A stretch of DNA of 18,358 bases from Clostridia bacterium (GCA_017452945.1 JAFTLD010000061.1:1-18358); one strand, 5' to 3'; counted from the first letter of the stretch, positions 7,823-15,148 are shown. Numbers and translations are program-made. The notes: generated by a model not told the origin, from the letters alone.

Positions 7823-8859
7823 CTTGCAAACTCCTCCCCGATCTGTTTTGCGCATACAAAGGCACTCACCGCATCAGCCACCGCCTGCGCGTCACGCAGA
7901 TCCAATACCTCGGTGGACGAGTGCATATTCTTGATCGGCAGGCTGACCAACACTGTCGGTACACCGTCACCTGTCAGCCACAGGCGGTTGGCATTGGTTC
8001 CCGTGCTGCCGCCGCTTGCACCGTAAGTAAACGGGATCTGCTTTTCCTGCAGCAGCGCAGCCGTCATTTTTGTCAAGGCTCTGTTGGTAATGGGGGCATA
8101 ATCCACCACTGCTCCGCTGCCAAAGCTTGCCAGGGGCAGATCGGCCGTTTCGGGTGTGGCCGCATGCGTCACGTCAATGACCATGGCGTAATCGGGACAG
8201 ATGCTGTTGCCGCCCGTCAGAGCACCAAGCATGCTGGTCTCCTCCCCTGCAGAGAACAGGAAATACACGTCTCCTGCCAGATCCTCGGGCTTGACAGCTC
8301 CGATGCCGTATGCAGCACACGCACCGCATGCCTTATCGTCAAAGGCCTTACCCGCAAGGCGGTCGCCCAGCAGACTCGTATACGTGGGCATAAAGCCGAT
8401 CGATGCACCGTTGGAGATCATTTTCTTCAGCTCGTGCGCACTCCAGCCCGTATCGATATACAGCTGGCTGATTTCGGGCAAAGCCTCCGGATCGTTCCCA
8501 AGCAGCCGCGTGGGCATGGAACAAACAATCCCCTCCACGGTTTTCTTACCGTATATGATGACCTTGGCTCCGGGCAGAATGCGCGTATCCACACCGCCCA
8601 CGTTGGTAAAGCGGACAAAGCCATCCTCGGTAATGTCGGTCACCATCATACCGATCTCATCAAAATGTGCGTCCACCAAAATCTTGGGGGCGTTCTTTCT
8701 GCCGCAACGCTTAATAAAGACGTGATTGCCCACGCCATCGGTTGCGTGCTCATCAAACAGGTCAAACAAAATCCGTTCTGCACCCTGTGTACTCGCCGCC
8801 TCTGCGCCCGATACTGAGTAAAGGCCACAAAGCGACGTGATCAATGCTCTCAGATCCAT
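7819..8859 (-). CDS. M42-family metallo-aminopeptidase, complete active site (first of three)
   Basis: The 346-residue cytoplasmic peptidase carries the full M42 set: H65/D67 in DAHFDEIG, D174 in KAFDDKACG, E206/E207 in AGEETSM, D229 in VIDVTHA, and H313 in KNMHSSTEV. It differs clearly from the third M42 protein (KAFDDK against PIDDRI; GEET against QEEV), so the two are diverged paralogues rather than a recent copy. The predicted role is removal of N-terminal residues from peptides. The ribosome site CGAGGA is 7 nt upstream. MurD ends 33 nt before; the next gene overlaps by 4 nt. Confidence 0.92.
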   Translation of the reverse strand: MDLRALITSLCGLYSVSGAEAASTQGAERILFDLFDEHATDGVGNHVFIKRCGRKNAPKILVDAHFDEIGMMVTDITEDGFVRFTNVGGVDTRILPGAKVIIYGKKTVEGIVCSMPTRLLGNDPEALPEISQLYIDTGWSAHELKKMISNGASIGFMPTYTSLLGDRLAGKAFDDKACGACAAYGIGAVKPEDLAGDVYFLFSAGEETSMLGALTGGNSICPDYAMVIDVTHAATPETADLPLASFGSGAVVDYAPITNRALTKMTAALLQEKQIPFTYGASGGSTGTNANRLWLTGDGVPTVLVSLPIKNMHSSTEVLDLRDAQAVADAVSAFVCAKQIGEEFAR

Positions 8860-8892
8860 ATAAAATCCTCGTTTTTCTGTAAATATATCCGT

Positions 8893-10314
8893 TTATAATT
8901 GATTTACGATCTTACAAAATGCGCGTCCGCGCTGCGCAAAATTTTCAAAGGCATCAAAGCTGGCGCAAGCGGGAGATAGCAGCACCATCTCGCCCTCTTT
9001 GGCTTGCGCTGCCGCACAGCGCACAGCTGCTTCAAAATCCGCTTCCCGGTAGATCGGCAGCTCAAGGTTGCCCTGTCTGCACTCTTCCAAGGCTTTGGCA
9101 ATCTTATCCGCCGTCGCACCCGTCAGCACAACGCCCCTTGCACGCTCACGCAATACCAGGGCTAAGGGCTCGAACGGAATATGCTTGTCATAACCTCCGC
9201 AGATCACCCACGCGCTTCTTGCAGGAATCCCCGAAAGCGCGGCAGCAGTCCTTGTGGGCGTAGAGTCGATCGAGCTGTTATAGAACTTGACACCGTCCTT
9301 TTCGCGCACGAATTCAAAGCGGTGCTCCACACCGCCAAAGCTGCGCGCCACACGCTGCACCATCTCCGGCGTCACGTAATCCTGTGTCAGCCCAATGGCT
9401 GTCATGTAATTTTCCACGTTGTGCATACCGGGCAGCTTGATATCGGACAAAGCAAGCATGCGCCGCTCCGTTTTTCCGTCCGAGCAGGTGATCACTCCAT
9501 CCTTGACGTACACGGCTCGGCCCTGCAGCCCTTGCATAATACTCTCGTAATCATGCAGCTTGGAGGAAAACAGCGTCAGCTCAACGTTTGCCGTCGCGGC
9601 AAGCTCCATGCAAAGCGCGTTGTCGCGGTTGGTGACCAGTCTTTGTGCGCTTGCACCCGTGTATATGTGGCTCTTTGCCGCAACGTATTCGCTCATATCG
9701 GTATGCCAATCCAAATGGTTGGGACTGAGATTGGTGATAGCACTGCACGCAAGAGGCTTTTCCATGGTCATAAGCTGAAAGCTGGAAAGCTCCACGATGG
9801 CAAAATCGTCCTCGGTCATCTCTGCCGAGTAAGGCATCAGCGGTGTGCCGATGTTGCCGCCAACGTATGCGTGGCCGTATCCGCGCTCCTTAAGAAACGC
9901 CTTGATCAAGTGCCAGGTCAGCGTGGTGGTCGTGGTTTTACCGTCACTTCCGGTCACCCCGATCACGTGCGCTTTGGTGGTTGCCAAAAACAGCTCCATC
10001 TCACTGGTCAGAAGCGCACCGCGCTGCACAGCCGCCAATATCTCGGGCTTATCGGGTCTGAATCCGGGTGAACGCACAATAACGTCCCCGTCCAGGGCAG
10101 CAAGATAATTCTCACCGCAGAAAAATTCCACGCCTCTCTCGCGCAGGGAGAGGGCCATTGCTCCCAGCTGCTCGGGAGTCTTTTTATCATAAACGCGTAC
10201 ACACGCGGCACCAAGCTCAAAAAGAACGTCTGCCAGCATGGTATTGGACACACCAAAGCCTAAAAGGCAGCACACACCGCCGCGAATTGCCGACAGAACG
10301 GGAGAATCGTTCAT
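8893..10314 (-). CDS. murD: UDP-N-acetylmuramoyl-L-alanine--D-glutamate ligase
   Basis: The 473-residue cytoplasmic Mur ligase adds D-glutamate to UDP-MurNAc-L-Ala in peptidoglycan precursor synthesis. It shows an N-terminal nucleotide-fold glycine motif (LLGFGVSN, 18-25), the ATP-binding loop GVTGSDGKTTT (119-129), VELSSFQL (174-181), NLSPNHLDWH (195-204), HRFEFV, and YNSSIDSTPTRT, the form of the C-terminal substrate loop common in Firmicutes MurD. Length is close to usual (about 440-460). The ATG at 10312-10314 is chosen because GAGG sits 7 nt upstream; a GTG two codons earlier is too close to that site. No other mur genes are beside it, so it lies outside the usual division-cell-wall cluster. 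It is the first gene of the operon. Confidence 0.94.
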   Translation of the reverse strand: MNDSPVLSAIRGGVCCLLGFGVSNTMLADVLFELGAACVRVYDKKTPEQLGAMALSLRERGVEFFCGENYLAALDGDVIVRSPGFRPDKPEILAAVQRGALLTSEMELFLATTKAHVIGVTGSDGKTTTTTLTWHLIKAFLKERGYGHAYVGGNIGTPLMPYSAEMTEDDFAIVELSSFQLMTMEKPLACSAITNLSPNHLDWHTDMSEYVAAKSHIYTGASAQRLVTNRDNALCMELAATANVELTLFSSKLHDYESIMQGLQGRAVYVKDGVITCSDGKTERRMLALSDIKLPGMHNVENYMTAIGLTQDYVTPEMVQRVARSFGGVEHRFEFVREKDGVKFYNSSIDSTPTRTAAALSGIPARSAWVICGGYDKHIPFEPLALVLRERARGVVLTGATADKIAKALEECRQGNLELPIYREADFEAAVRCAAAQAKEGEMVLLSPACASFDAFENFAQRGRAFCKIVNQL

Positions 10315-10359
10315 GTACACACCTCACAATCCATAATATCCCACATTAATTCATTATAT

Positions 10360-10388
10360 ATTATACCGCTATGCTTATTTTTTTGCAA
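10360..10388 (-). promoter_or_regulatory. Promoter of the murD operon
   Basis: On the complement, TTGCAA (10383-10388) and a perfect TATAAT (10360-10365) are separated by 17 nt. It faces away from the topoisomerase promoter. The leader to the murD ATG would be about 40 nt. Confidence 0.65.
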
Positions 10389-10440
10389 TAGAATTCCCCG
10401 ATTATTTACGCCCTGTACAAATATTTTCCGAAAAAACCCT

Positions 10441-10468
10441 TTGCAAAACCGCAAAAAAATGTTATAAT
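10441..10468 (+). promoter_or_regulatory. Promoter of the topoisomerase B-subunit gene
   Basis: TTGCAA (10441-10446) and TATAAT (10463-10468) with a 16-nt spacer and a TGT extension before the -10. The start codon follows about 34 nt downstream, with GGAGG at 10492-10496. Back to back with the murD promoter, with about 50 A/T-rich bases between the two -35 elements. Confidence 0.65.
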
Positions 10469-10501
10469 ATATTTTGGATAATTATTTTGACGGAGGAATA
10501 C

Positions 10502-12511
10502 ATGGCAGCGACTAAAACGACAGGAGCAAAGCAGCAATACAACGACCAAAGCATCACCGCCCTCAAGGGCGCGGACCGCGTCCGCAAACGCCCCGGTGTT
10601 ATTTTTGGTTCAGACGGCCTGGACGGTTGCGAGCACTCATTTTTTGAAATCCTCTCCAACTCGGTGGACGAGGCAAAGGAAGGTCACGGCACCGAGATCA
10701 CGGTACGCGTCTATCGCGATAAAAGTATCGAGGTAGAAGACCGAGGCCGCGGCGTACCGCTTGGATGGAACGAAAAGGAGCAGCAATATAACTGGTATCT
10801 GATCTACTGCGAAATGTACGCAGGAGGTAAATACGACAACAACAGCGGAGATTCCGCATACGAATATTCTTTAGGTCTGAACGGCCTTGGCGCGTGTGCC
10901 ACGCAATACAGCTCGGAATACATGACGGTCACCTCTTACGATGGCAAATATGAGAGAAAGATCAGCTTCAAAAAGGGTGAGCCTGTTACCGAGCTTACAG
11001 AGCGCGAATTGGAGCGCAAAGAAAAGCGCACGGGAACCATCATTCATTGGAAGCCGGACTTGGAGGTCTTTACAGACATCAACATCCCCCACAATTTCTA
11101 CGTGGATACCCTGCACCGCCAGGCGGTGGTCAATCCCGGAACCTGCTTTGTTTTACTGATTGAGCAGGAGGATAAGACTTTTTCCGAACAGAGATTCGTA
11201 TATGAAACCGGCATTTCGGGCTACGTAGCCGAAATGGTGGGCGAAGCAGCCATCACTCAGCCCGTACTCTGGCATATGGAAACCCAAGGTAAGGACAGAG
11301 AGGATAAACCCACGTACAAAGTCAAAGCTGATTTCTCGTTCTGCGTATGCAACACAGTCAATGCCTTGGAATACTACCACAATTCCAGCTTTCTGGAGCA
11401 CGGTGGCTCTCCCGATAAAGCCACCAAATCGGCCTTTGTCTTTGCATTGGACAAATACCTGAAAAACAACAATAAATACAACAAGAACGAATCAAAGATC
11501 CAGTTCTCGGACATTGCGGATTGCTTGGTATTGGTCATCAACTCGCAATCCACCAGCACGTCCTACGAAAACCAGACAAAAAAAGCCATCAACAACGAGT
11601 TTATCCAGACTGCAATGAACGACTTTTTGCGTCAGAATCTGGACATCTACTTCACCGAGAACCCCTTGGAGGCAGAGAGATTTGCCGCACAGGTGCTTGT
11701 CAACAAGCGCAGCCGCGAATCCGCGGACGCAACCAGACTCAATATCAAGAAAAAGCTGACGGGTACCATTGACATTGCCAACCGCGTGGAAAAGTTTGTC
11801 AACTGCCGCACCAAGGACGTAAACATCCGAGAGCTTTACATCGTGGAGGGCGACTCGGCTCTGACCTCGTGTAAGCTGGCAAGATGTGCCGAATATCAAG
11901 CCATCATCCCCGTACGTGGCAAGACGCTCAACTGCCTGAAGGCCGACTACGAGCGCATTTTCAAGAGCGAGATCATCACAGACCTGCTCAAGGTCATCGG
12001 CTGCGGTGTCGAGATCCAGGGCAAAAAGGTCAAGGGGGATCTGACCGCATTTGATCTTGACGCGCTCAAATGGTCCAAGATCATCATCTGTACCGATGCG
12101 GACGAGGACGGCTTCCAGATCCGAACCCTACTCTTGACGCTGTTCTACCGCCTGCTGCCTACCCTTTTGCAGGAGGGCAAGGTGTTCATTGCGGAATCTC
12201 CCCTGTTTGAGATCCAGACCAAGGACAAGACCTACTTTGCATACGATGAATTCGAAAAGGCAGAGATCTTAAAAAAGATCGGCAACAAGAAATATACCTT
12301 GCAAAGATCCAAAGGTCTTGGTGAGAACGATCCCGACATGATGTGGCACACCACCATGAACCCTGCCACACGCCGTCTGATCGCGGTCACTCCCACGGAT
12401 GCTGAGGCAACCAACATCATGTTTGATACGCTGCTTGGCGACAATCTCGCTGCGCGCAAGGTGTTTATCGCGGAGAAAGGCAGCCAATATATCAAAGACG
12501 CAGACATCTGA
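10502..12511 (+). CDS. Type IIA DNA topoisomerase B subunit (GyrB/ParE-like), divergent
   Basis: The 669-residue protein is the ATPase/TOPRIM half of a type IIA topoisomerase. The GHKL ATPase has E49 and N53 in FFEILSNSVDEA, D80 in VEDRGRG, GLNGLGA (125-131) and the QTK loop (358-360). The TOPRIM domain has E449 in YIVEGDSA, D532/D534/D536 in TDADED, and ends with QRSKGLGE (601-608), close to GyrB. Many segments depart from standard GyrB/ParE, e.g. RKRPGVIFGSDG for the usual RKRPGMYIG-S and GDSALTSC for GDSAGGSA, suggesting a separate clostridial branch. No GyrA/ParC-type gene lies within the window on either side, so its cutting partner must be elsewhere. The start at ATG 10502 has GGAGG 5 nt upstream; a TTG at 10487 lies before that ribosome site. 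Confidence 0.9.
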   Translation: MAATKTTGAKQQYNDQSITALKGADRVRKRPGVIFGSDGLDGCEHSFFEILSNSVDEAKEGHGTEITVRVYRDKSIEVEDRGRGVPLGWNEKEQQYNWYLIYCEMYAGGKYDNNSGDSAYEYSLGLNGLGACATQYSSEYMTVTSYDGKYERKISFKKGEPVTELTERELERKEKRTGTIIHWKPDLEVFTDINIPHNFYVDTLHRQAVVNPGTCFVLLIEQEDKTFSEQRFVYETGISGYVAEMVGEAAITQPVLWHMETQGKDREDKPTYKVKADFSFCVCNTVNALEYYHNSSFLEHGGSPDKATKSAFVFALDKYLKNNNKYNKNESKIQFSDIADCLVLVINSQSTSTSYENQTKKAINNEFIQTAMNDFLRQNLDIYFTENPLEAERFAAQVLVNKRSRESADATRLNIKKKLTGTIDIANRVEKFVNCRTKDVNIRELYIVEGDSALTSCKLARCAEYQAIIPVRGKTLNCLKADYERIFKSEIITDLLKVIGCGVEIQGKKVKGDLTAFDLDALKWSKIIICTDADEDGFQIRTLLLTLFYRLLPTLLQEGKVFIAESPLFEIQTKDKTYFAYDEFEKAEILKKIGNKKYTLQRSKGLGENDPDMMWHTTMNPATRRLIAVTPTDAEATNIMFDTLLGDNLAARKVFIAEKGSQYIKDADI

Positions 12512-12534
12512 CATTTTTCACAATCTTCTATCAC

Positions 12535-12564
12535 ATCTTTCGTGGATATTTCACAAGATTTTTT
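12535..12564 (+). terminator. Possible weak terminator after the topoisomerase gene
   Basis: ATCTT (12535-12539) pairs with AAGAT (12555-12559) and GTG (12542-12544) with CAC (12552-12554), leaving a two-base bulge, followed by a T-run. The stem is A/T-rich and short, so leaky termination or read-through into the small gene is possible. Confidence 0.3.
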
Positions 12565-12585
12565 GCATTTCTCATGATTTTCCTC

Positions 12586-12614
12586 TTGATTTTTTTGGCA
12601 TGTTGTGATATGAT
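12586..12614 (+). promoter_or_regulatory. Promoter of the 77-residue protein gene
   Basis: TTGATT (12586-12591), 17-nt spacer, TATGAT (12609-12614) with a TGA extension. The leader would be about 30 nt and contains GAGGAAGGAG (12631-12640). Confidence 0.6.
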
Positions 12615-12649
12615 AATGCAGGAATATTAAGAGGAAGGAGAACATAAAC

Positions 12650-12883
12650 ATGCAGAAGAAGATCGGAAGAGTCATCTATGACACCGAAACCGCTACTCTG
12701 ATCGTCAAAAAGACCTTTGGCTACTACGGTGATCCTGCAGGCTACGAGGAGATTTTGTTCAAGACCCCCGCAGGTCACTACTTTGTGTACACCAACGGTG
12801 GTGAGCAGTCCCCCTACCCCACCGAGGGCATTAAGAGACTCAAGGCAGAGGACGCAGAGCAGTTCATCGCAGAGAACGCGTGA
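12650..12883 (+). CDS. Small hypothetical protein (77 residues)
   Basis: The short reading frame is convincing because it has its own extended -10 promoter, a strong AAGGAG site 9 nt before the ATG, and a protein-like composition. The sequence begins with KKIGRVIYDTETA, has an aromatic FGYYGDPAGYEE segment near 23-34, then a Y-F-V-Y-x-N-G-G segment near 44-50, and a C-terminal acidic helix (RLKAEDAEQFIAENA). I recall this general pattern (YDTETA, aromatic centre, YFLY-x-x-GG) from small uncharacterised Clostridia proteins, some near mobile elements, but no function is known to me. It has no signal peptide or membrane segment and is likely cytoplasmic. Confidence 0.8.
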   Translation: MQKKIGRVIYDTETATLIVKKTFGYYGDPAGYEEILFKTPAGHYFVYTNGGEQSPYPTEGIKRLKAEDAEQFIAENA

Positions 12884-12908
12884 ATTTCACAAAACACGTT
12901 GACATATA

Positions 12909-12933
12909 CCGAGGGCGGGCTTGCCCGCCCCGG
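12909..12933. other. GC-rich hairpin after the small gene
   Basis: GGGCGGG (12913-12919) pairs perfectly with CCCGCCC (12924-12930) across a CTTG loop, and CCG/CGG can extend the stem past a bulged A. It lies 30 nt after the stop. No T-run follows on either strand, so it is not a standard terminator; it may protect the mRNA 3' end or be a small palindromic repeat. Confidence 0.45.
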
Positions 12934-13001
12934 AATTGTCCGATCTGTATGCCCCAAAATAAAATTTTGCAAAAAAAGTTGAACTTTTTTGAAAATTGTG
13001 C

Positions 13002-13030
13002 TTGACAAGCCGATAATTTTGTGATATGAT
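13002..13030 (+). promoter_or_regulatory. tRNA-Ser promoter
   Basis: A consensus TTGACA (13002-13007), 17-nt spacer and TATGAT (13025-13030) with a TGA extension. It is the strongest promoter match in the window and lies 22 nt before the mature tRNA 5' end. Confidence 0.75.
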
Positions 13031-13052
13031 ATACAGGTCGTCAAGATAATAT

Positions 13053-13142
13053 GGAGAGATGGCCGAGTGGTCGAAGGCGCACGACTGGAAATCGTGTTAC
13101 CCTCAACCGGGTACCAGGGTTCAAATCCCTGTCTCTCCGCCA
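13053..13142 (+). tRNA. tRNA-Ser(GGA)
   Basis: A 90-nt class II tRNA. The 7-bp acceptor stem is GGAGAGA (13053-13059) with TCTCTCC (13132-13138), discriminator G at 13139, and CCA encoded at 13140-13142. The anticodon stem CACGA/TCGTG encloses the loop CTGGAAA with anticodon GGA at 13087-13089, reading UCC and UCU serine codons. A long variable arm (TACCC/GGGTA stem) and a T-arm with GTTCAAATC complete the serine type. All stems pair well, so it should be functional. Confidence 0.97.
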
Positions 13143-13187
13143 TAAAAAAGAAATGCCACCGCAATCGCGGTGGCATTTCTTTTTTAT
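13142..13187. terminator. Strong bidirectional terminator after tRNA-Ser
   Basis: A perfect stem of 19-21 bp (core 13144-13162 with 13167-13185, loop AATC) combines a GC-rich centre with A6 at the base and T6 at the tail. Being symmetrical, it should stop transcription in both directions. Confidence 0.88.
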
Positions 13188-13192
13188 CGTCG

Positions 13193-13318
13193 AAGCGCCA
13201 CGATTTGAACCCTCGCCTATCGGTGCAAAGCGCCGATAGGCCAAGGCTTGCGCAGGTCGTGTAACAGATTTCAACCGACCGTTGGCGCAAGCAGAGGGTT
13301 ACAAATCCCCCGGCACTT
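13193..13318. other. Three-way-junction structured element (possible ncRNA or palindromic repeat)
   Basis: A closing stem pairs GATTTG (13202-13207) with CAAATC (13302-13307) and AACCCTC (13208-13214) with GAGGGTT (13294-13300), one base bulged. It is prolonged outward by AAGCGCC (13193-13199) against GGCACTT (13312-13318) with one mismatch. Inside are two arms. One is a 12-bp hairpin, 13215-13226/13230-13241, with loop AAA. The other is GCTTGCGC (13246-13253) with GCGCAAGC (13285-13292), topped by GGTCG/CGACC. Only five bases of junction are unpaired. No promoter or credible gene is seen, so strand and role are unknown. Confidence 0.6.
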
Positions 13319-13351
13319 GGTTACTATTTGTTACTGACAGATAGCTGACGC

Positions 13352-13676
13352 GTCCCCCGTTACGCGCAAACGATGGGATGCGAAATTCTGAGTTCCTTGC
13401 GCCTGTGCGGGCTGTCGAGGCGCCAGCCCCTACAAACGGTCAATGAAAAGCTGTCCCCCGTTACGCGCAAACAATGGGATGCGAAATTCTGAGTTCCTTG
13501 CGCCTGTGCGGGCTGTCGAGGCGCCAACCCCTACAAACGGTCAATGAAAAGCCGTCCCCTGTTACGCGCAAACGATGGGATGCGAAGTTCTGAGTTTCCT
13601 GCGCCTGTGCGGGCTGTCGAGGCGCTAGCCCCTACAAATGGTCAATGAAAAGCTGTCCCCCGTTACACGCAACGCA
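13352..13676. repeat. 101-bp direct tandem repeat, about 3.2 copies
   Basis: Units begin at 13352, 13453, 13554 and a partial one at 13655, each exactly 101 bp apart and starting GTCCCCCGTTAC (unit 3 has GTCCCCTGTTAC). Copies differ by a few substitutions and no length change. Each unit can form alternative hairpins: GCGCCT/AGGCGC, or GGGCTG with CAGCCC, the latter weakened in units 2 and 3. There are no spacers between copies and no credible coding capacity. Confidence 0.9.
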
Positions 13677-13707
13677 GAATCCCCTAACAACATAAAAGCC
13701 TCCCTCT

Positions 13708-13734
13708 CCCTCGCTCTTTACAGCAAGGGTTTTT
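13708..13734 (+). terminator. Possible terminator after the repeat block
   Basis: CCCTCGC (13708-13714) pairs with GCAAGGG (13723-13729) with one mismatch, followed by TTTTT. If real it would insulate the M48 gene from transcripts crossing the repeats. The stem is short. Confidence 0.35.
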
Positions 13735-13743
13735 CAATATCTA

Positions 13744-13772
13744 TTGCATTTCCCCCAAAACCGTGCTATAAT
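13744..13772 (+). promoter_or_regulatory. Promoter of the M48 protease gene
   Basis: TTGCAT (13744-13749), 17-nt spacer, perfect TATAAT (13767-13772) preceded by TGC. The ATG is 29 nt further on, with GAGG at 13793-13796. Confidence 0.65.
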
Positions 13773-13801
13773 GAATCATCAAAACATATTTCGAGGTAAT
13801 T

Positions 13802-15031
13802 ATGCTTACAAAACCCATCATTCTATTGATCGTCTTGCTCAGCACGGCCTACCGGATCGTGCTTGGCATCGTGGAGCTTCGTTCTGCGAATAATCCCACT
13901 CCCGACAACGTATCGGATGTTTACGACGCCGAAACCTACGCCAACTGGAAACGCTACAGCCGTGAAAAATCCCGCCTTTCGCTGATTTTTACAGCCATTG
14001 GCGCGGTCATTTCGCTGACGCTGCTGGCCACCAACGCCTATTCGGCATTTGCTTCGCTCTTCCCTACCGACAACTGGTTTTTACAGCCCTTTGCCATCAT
14101 CTTGCTGGACATGGCGGTCAACCTGATTCCCGGCATCGTGCGCAGCTACGTCTTTAATATGGTGGTTGAACAAAAATACGGCTTTAACCGCACCACCATC
14201 AAAACCTTTATCTTTGACCAGATCCGTTCCAATCTGCTTGAGCTCTTCCTTTCGCTGGCGCTGGTCATGCTGCTGCTCGGCATTCACATATTGCTTGGCG
14301 ATTGGCTGATCGTAGCCTTTGCCGCTGCCATGTTCCTTTTCTCGCTGTTCATTTCTTTCATGTACCCCATCTTCAGCCGCATCGGCAACAAATTCACGCC
14401 CTTGGAGGACGGTGAGCTCAAGGACAAGCTTATGGAGCTGCTCACCAAGCATGGATACAAGGTCAAGGCAATCGAGGTCATGGATGCCTCGCGCCGCACC
14501 ACCAAGCTCAACGCCTATTTCACGGGCTTTGGCAAGATGAAAACCATTGTTCTGTACGACAATCTGGTCAATTCCATGTCGACCGAAGAAATCTGCGCTG
14601 TTTTTGCTCATGAGCTGGGCCATGGTTTACACAAGGACGTGCTCAAGAACCAGATCCTCAACGTCGGCAATCTTTTACTCATGGGCGTGCTGGTATGGCT
14701 CGCAGTCCGCGAACCCATGCTGCACGAGGCCTTCGGCTTTGCGGAAGTCAACTACGGCTTTGCCTATATCTTAGTCGGTGCTGTGTTGGCACTTGTTCAG
14801 CCGCTGACAGGCATGATCATGAACGCACGCAGCCGCGCTGCCGAATACAAGGCAGATGCGCAGGCTGTGAAAGAAGGCTACGGTGAAGCCATGATCACCG
14901 CGCTCAAAAAGCTGGCGCGTGAAAACTTTGCCCACCTCGCCCCCGCCCGCTTGGACGTTCTGATGGACTACTCCCATCCCCCGCTTGCAGAAAGAATTGC
15001 AGCGGTTGAAAAGCAGCTGGAAAACAAATAA
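13802..15031 (+). CDS. Membrane-bound M48 family zinc metalloprotease, Ste24/CAAX-protease-like
   Basis: The 409-residue multi-spanning membrane protein has the Ste24 family layout: an N-terminal hydrophobic segment (about 4-24), paired segments near 60-80 and 95-117, VEQKYGFNRTT (122-132), hydrophobic segments near 145-190, NAYFTGFGKMKTIVLYD (237-253), the zinc motif HELGH (270-274), further hydrophobic segments near 285-302 and 318-340, and the third zinc ligand E348 in RAAEYKAD. It ends with the typical SHPPLAERI (391-399). Relatives cleave prenylated peptides in eukaryotes; bacterial members are usually linked to membrane-protein quality control, which is the likelier role as prenylated substrates are not expected. 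It is monocistronic: own promoter upstream, terminator 77 nt downstream. Confidence 0.92.
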   Translation: MLTKPIILLIVLLSTAYRIVLGIVELRSANNPTPDNVSDVYDAETYANWKRYSREKSRLSLIFTAIGAVISLTLLATNAYSAFASLFPTDNWFLQPFAIILLDMAVNLIPGIVRSYVFNMVVEQKYGFNRTTIKTFIFDQIRSNLLELFLSLALVMLLLGIHILLGDWLIVAFAAAMFLFSLFISFMYPIFSRIGNKFTPLEDGELKDKLMELLTKHGYKVKAIEVMDASRRTTKLNAYFTGFGKMKTIVLYDNLVNSMSTEEICAVFAHELGHGLHKDVLKNQILNVGNLLLMGVLVWLAVREPMLHEAFGFAEVNYGFAYILVGAVLALVQPLTGMIMNARSRAAEYKADAQAVKEGYGEAMITALKKLARENFAHLAPARLDVLMDYSHPPLAERIAAVEKQLENK

Positions 15032-15107
15032 GCAACCAAAAATCCGCTGTCAACAAAGCTTTGGGCTTTTTACAAATTCGTTCTTTTTGAGCAAAAGCAT
15101 GAAAATC

Positions 15108-15142
15108 GGGGCTGTCCTTTTTTCGGACAGCCCCACGTTTTT
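15108..15142. terminator. Bidirectional terminator between convergent genes
   Basis: A perfect 10-bp stem GGGGCTGTCC (15108-15117)/GGACAGCCCC (15125-15134) with a T-rich loop. A T-run follows on the plus strand (15138-15142) and a shorter GATTTTC on the minus strand. It serves the M48 gene and probably also the convergent LRR gene, although it begins only 7 nt past that gene's stop. Confidence 0.85.
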
Positions 15143-15148
15143 TGATTT

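Noticed and set aside
10315..10320. Upstream GTG start for murD
   Set aside because: It nearly touches the GAGG ribosome site, while the ATG two codons later has ideal 7-nt spacing.
13202..13214. tRNA remnant (complement reads GAGGGTTCAAATC, like a T-arm)
   Set aside because: The surrounding fold is a three-way junction without acceptor stem, anticodon arm or CCA. The sequence pairs with 13294-13307 instead.
12814..13290. Minus-strand open frames crossing the tRNA region
   Set aside because: They translate the complement of tRNA-Ser, its terminator and the structured element, a well-known source of spurious proteins.
13352..13676. CRISPR array
   Set aside because: The copies are contiguous 101-bp units with no unique spacers, and no cas gene is near.
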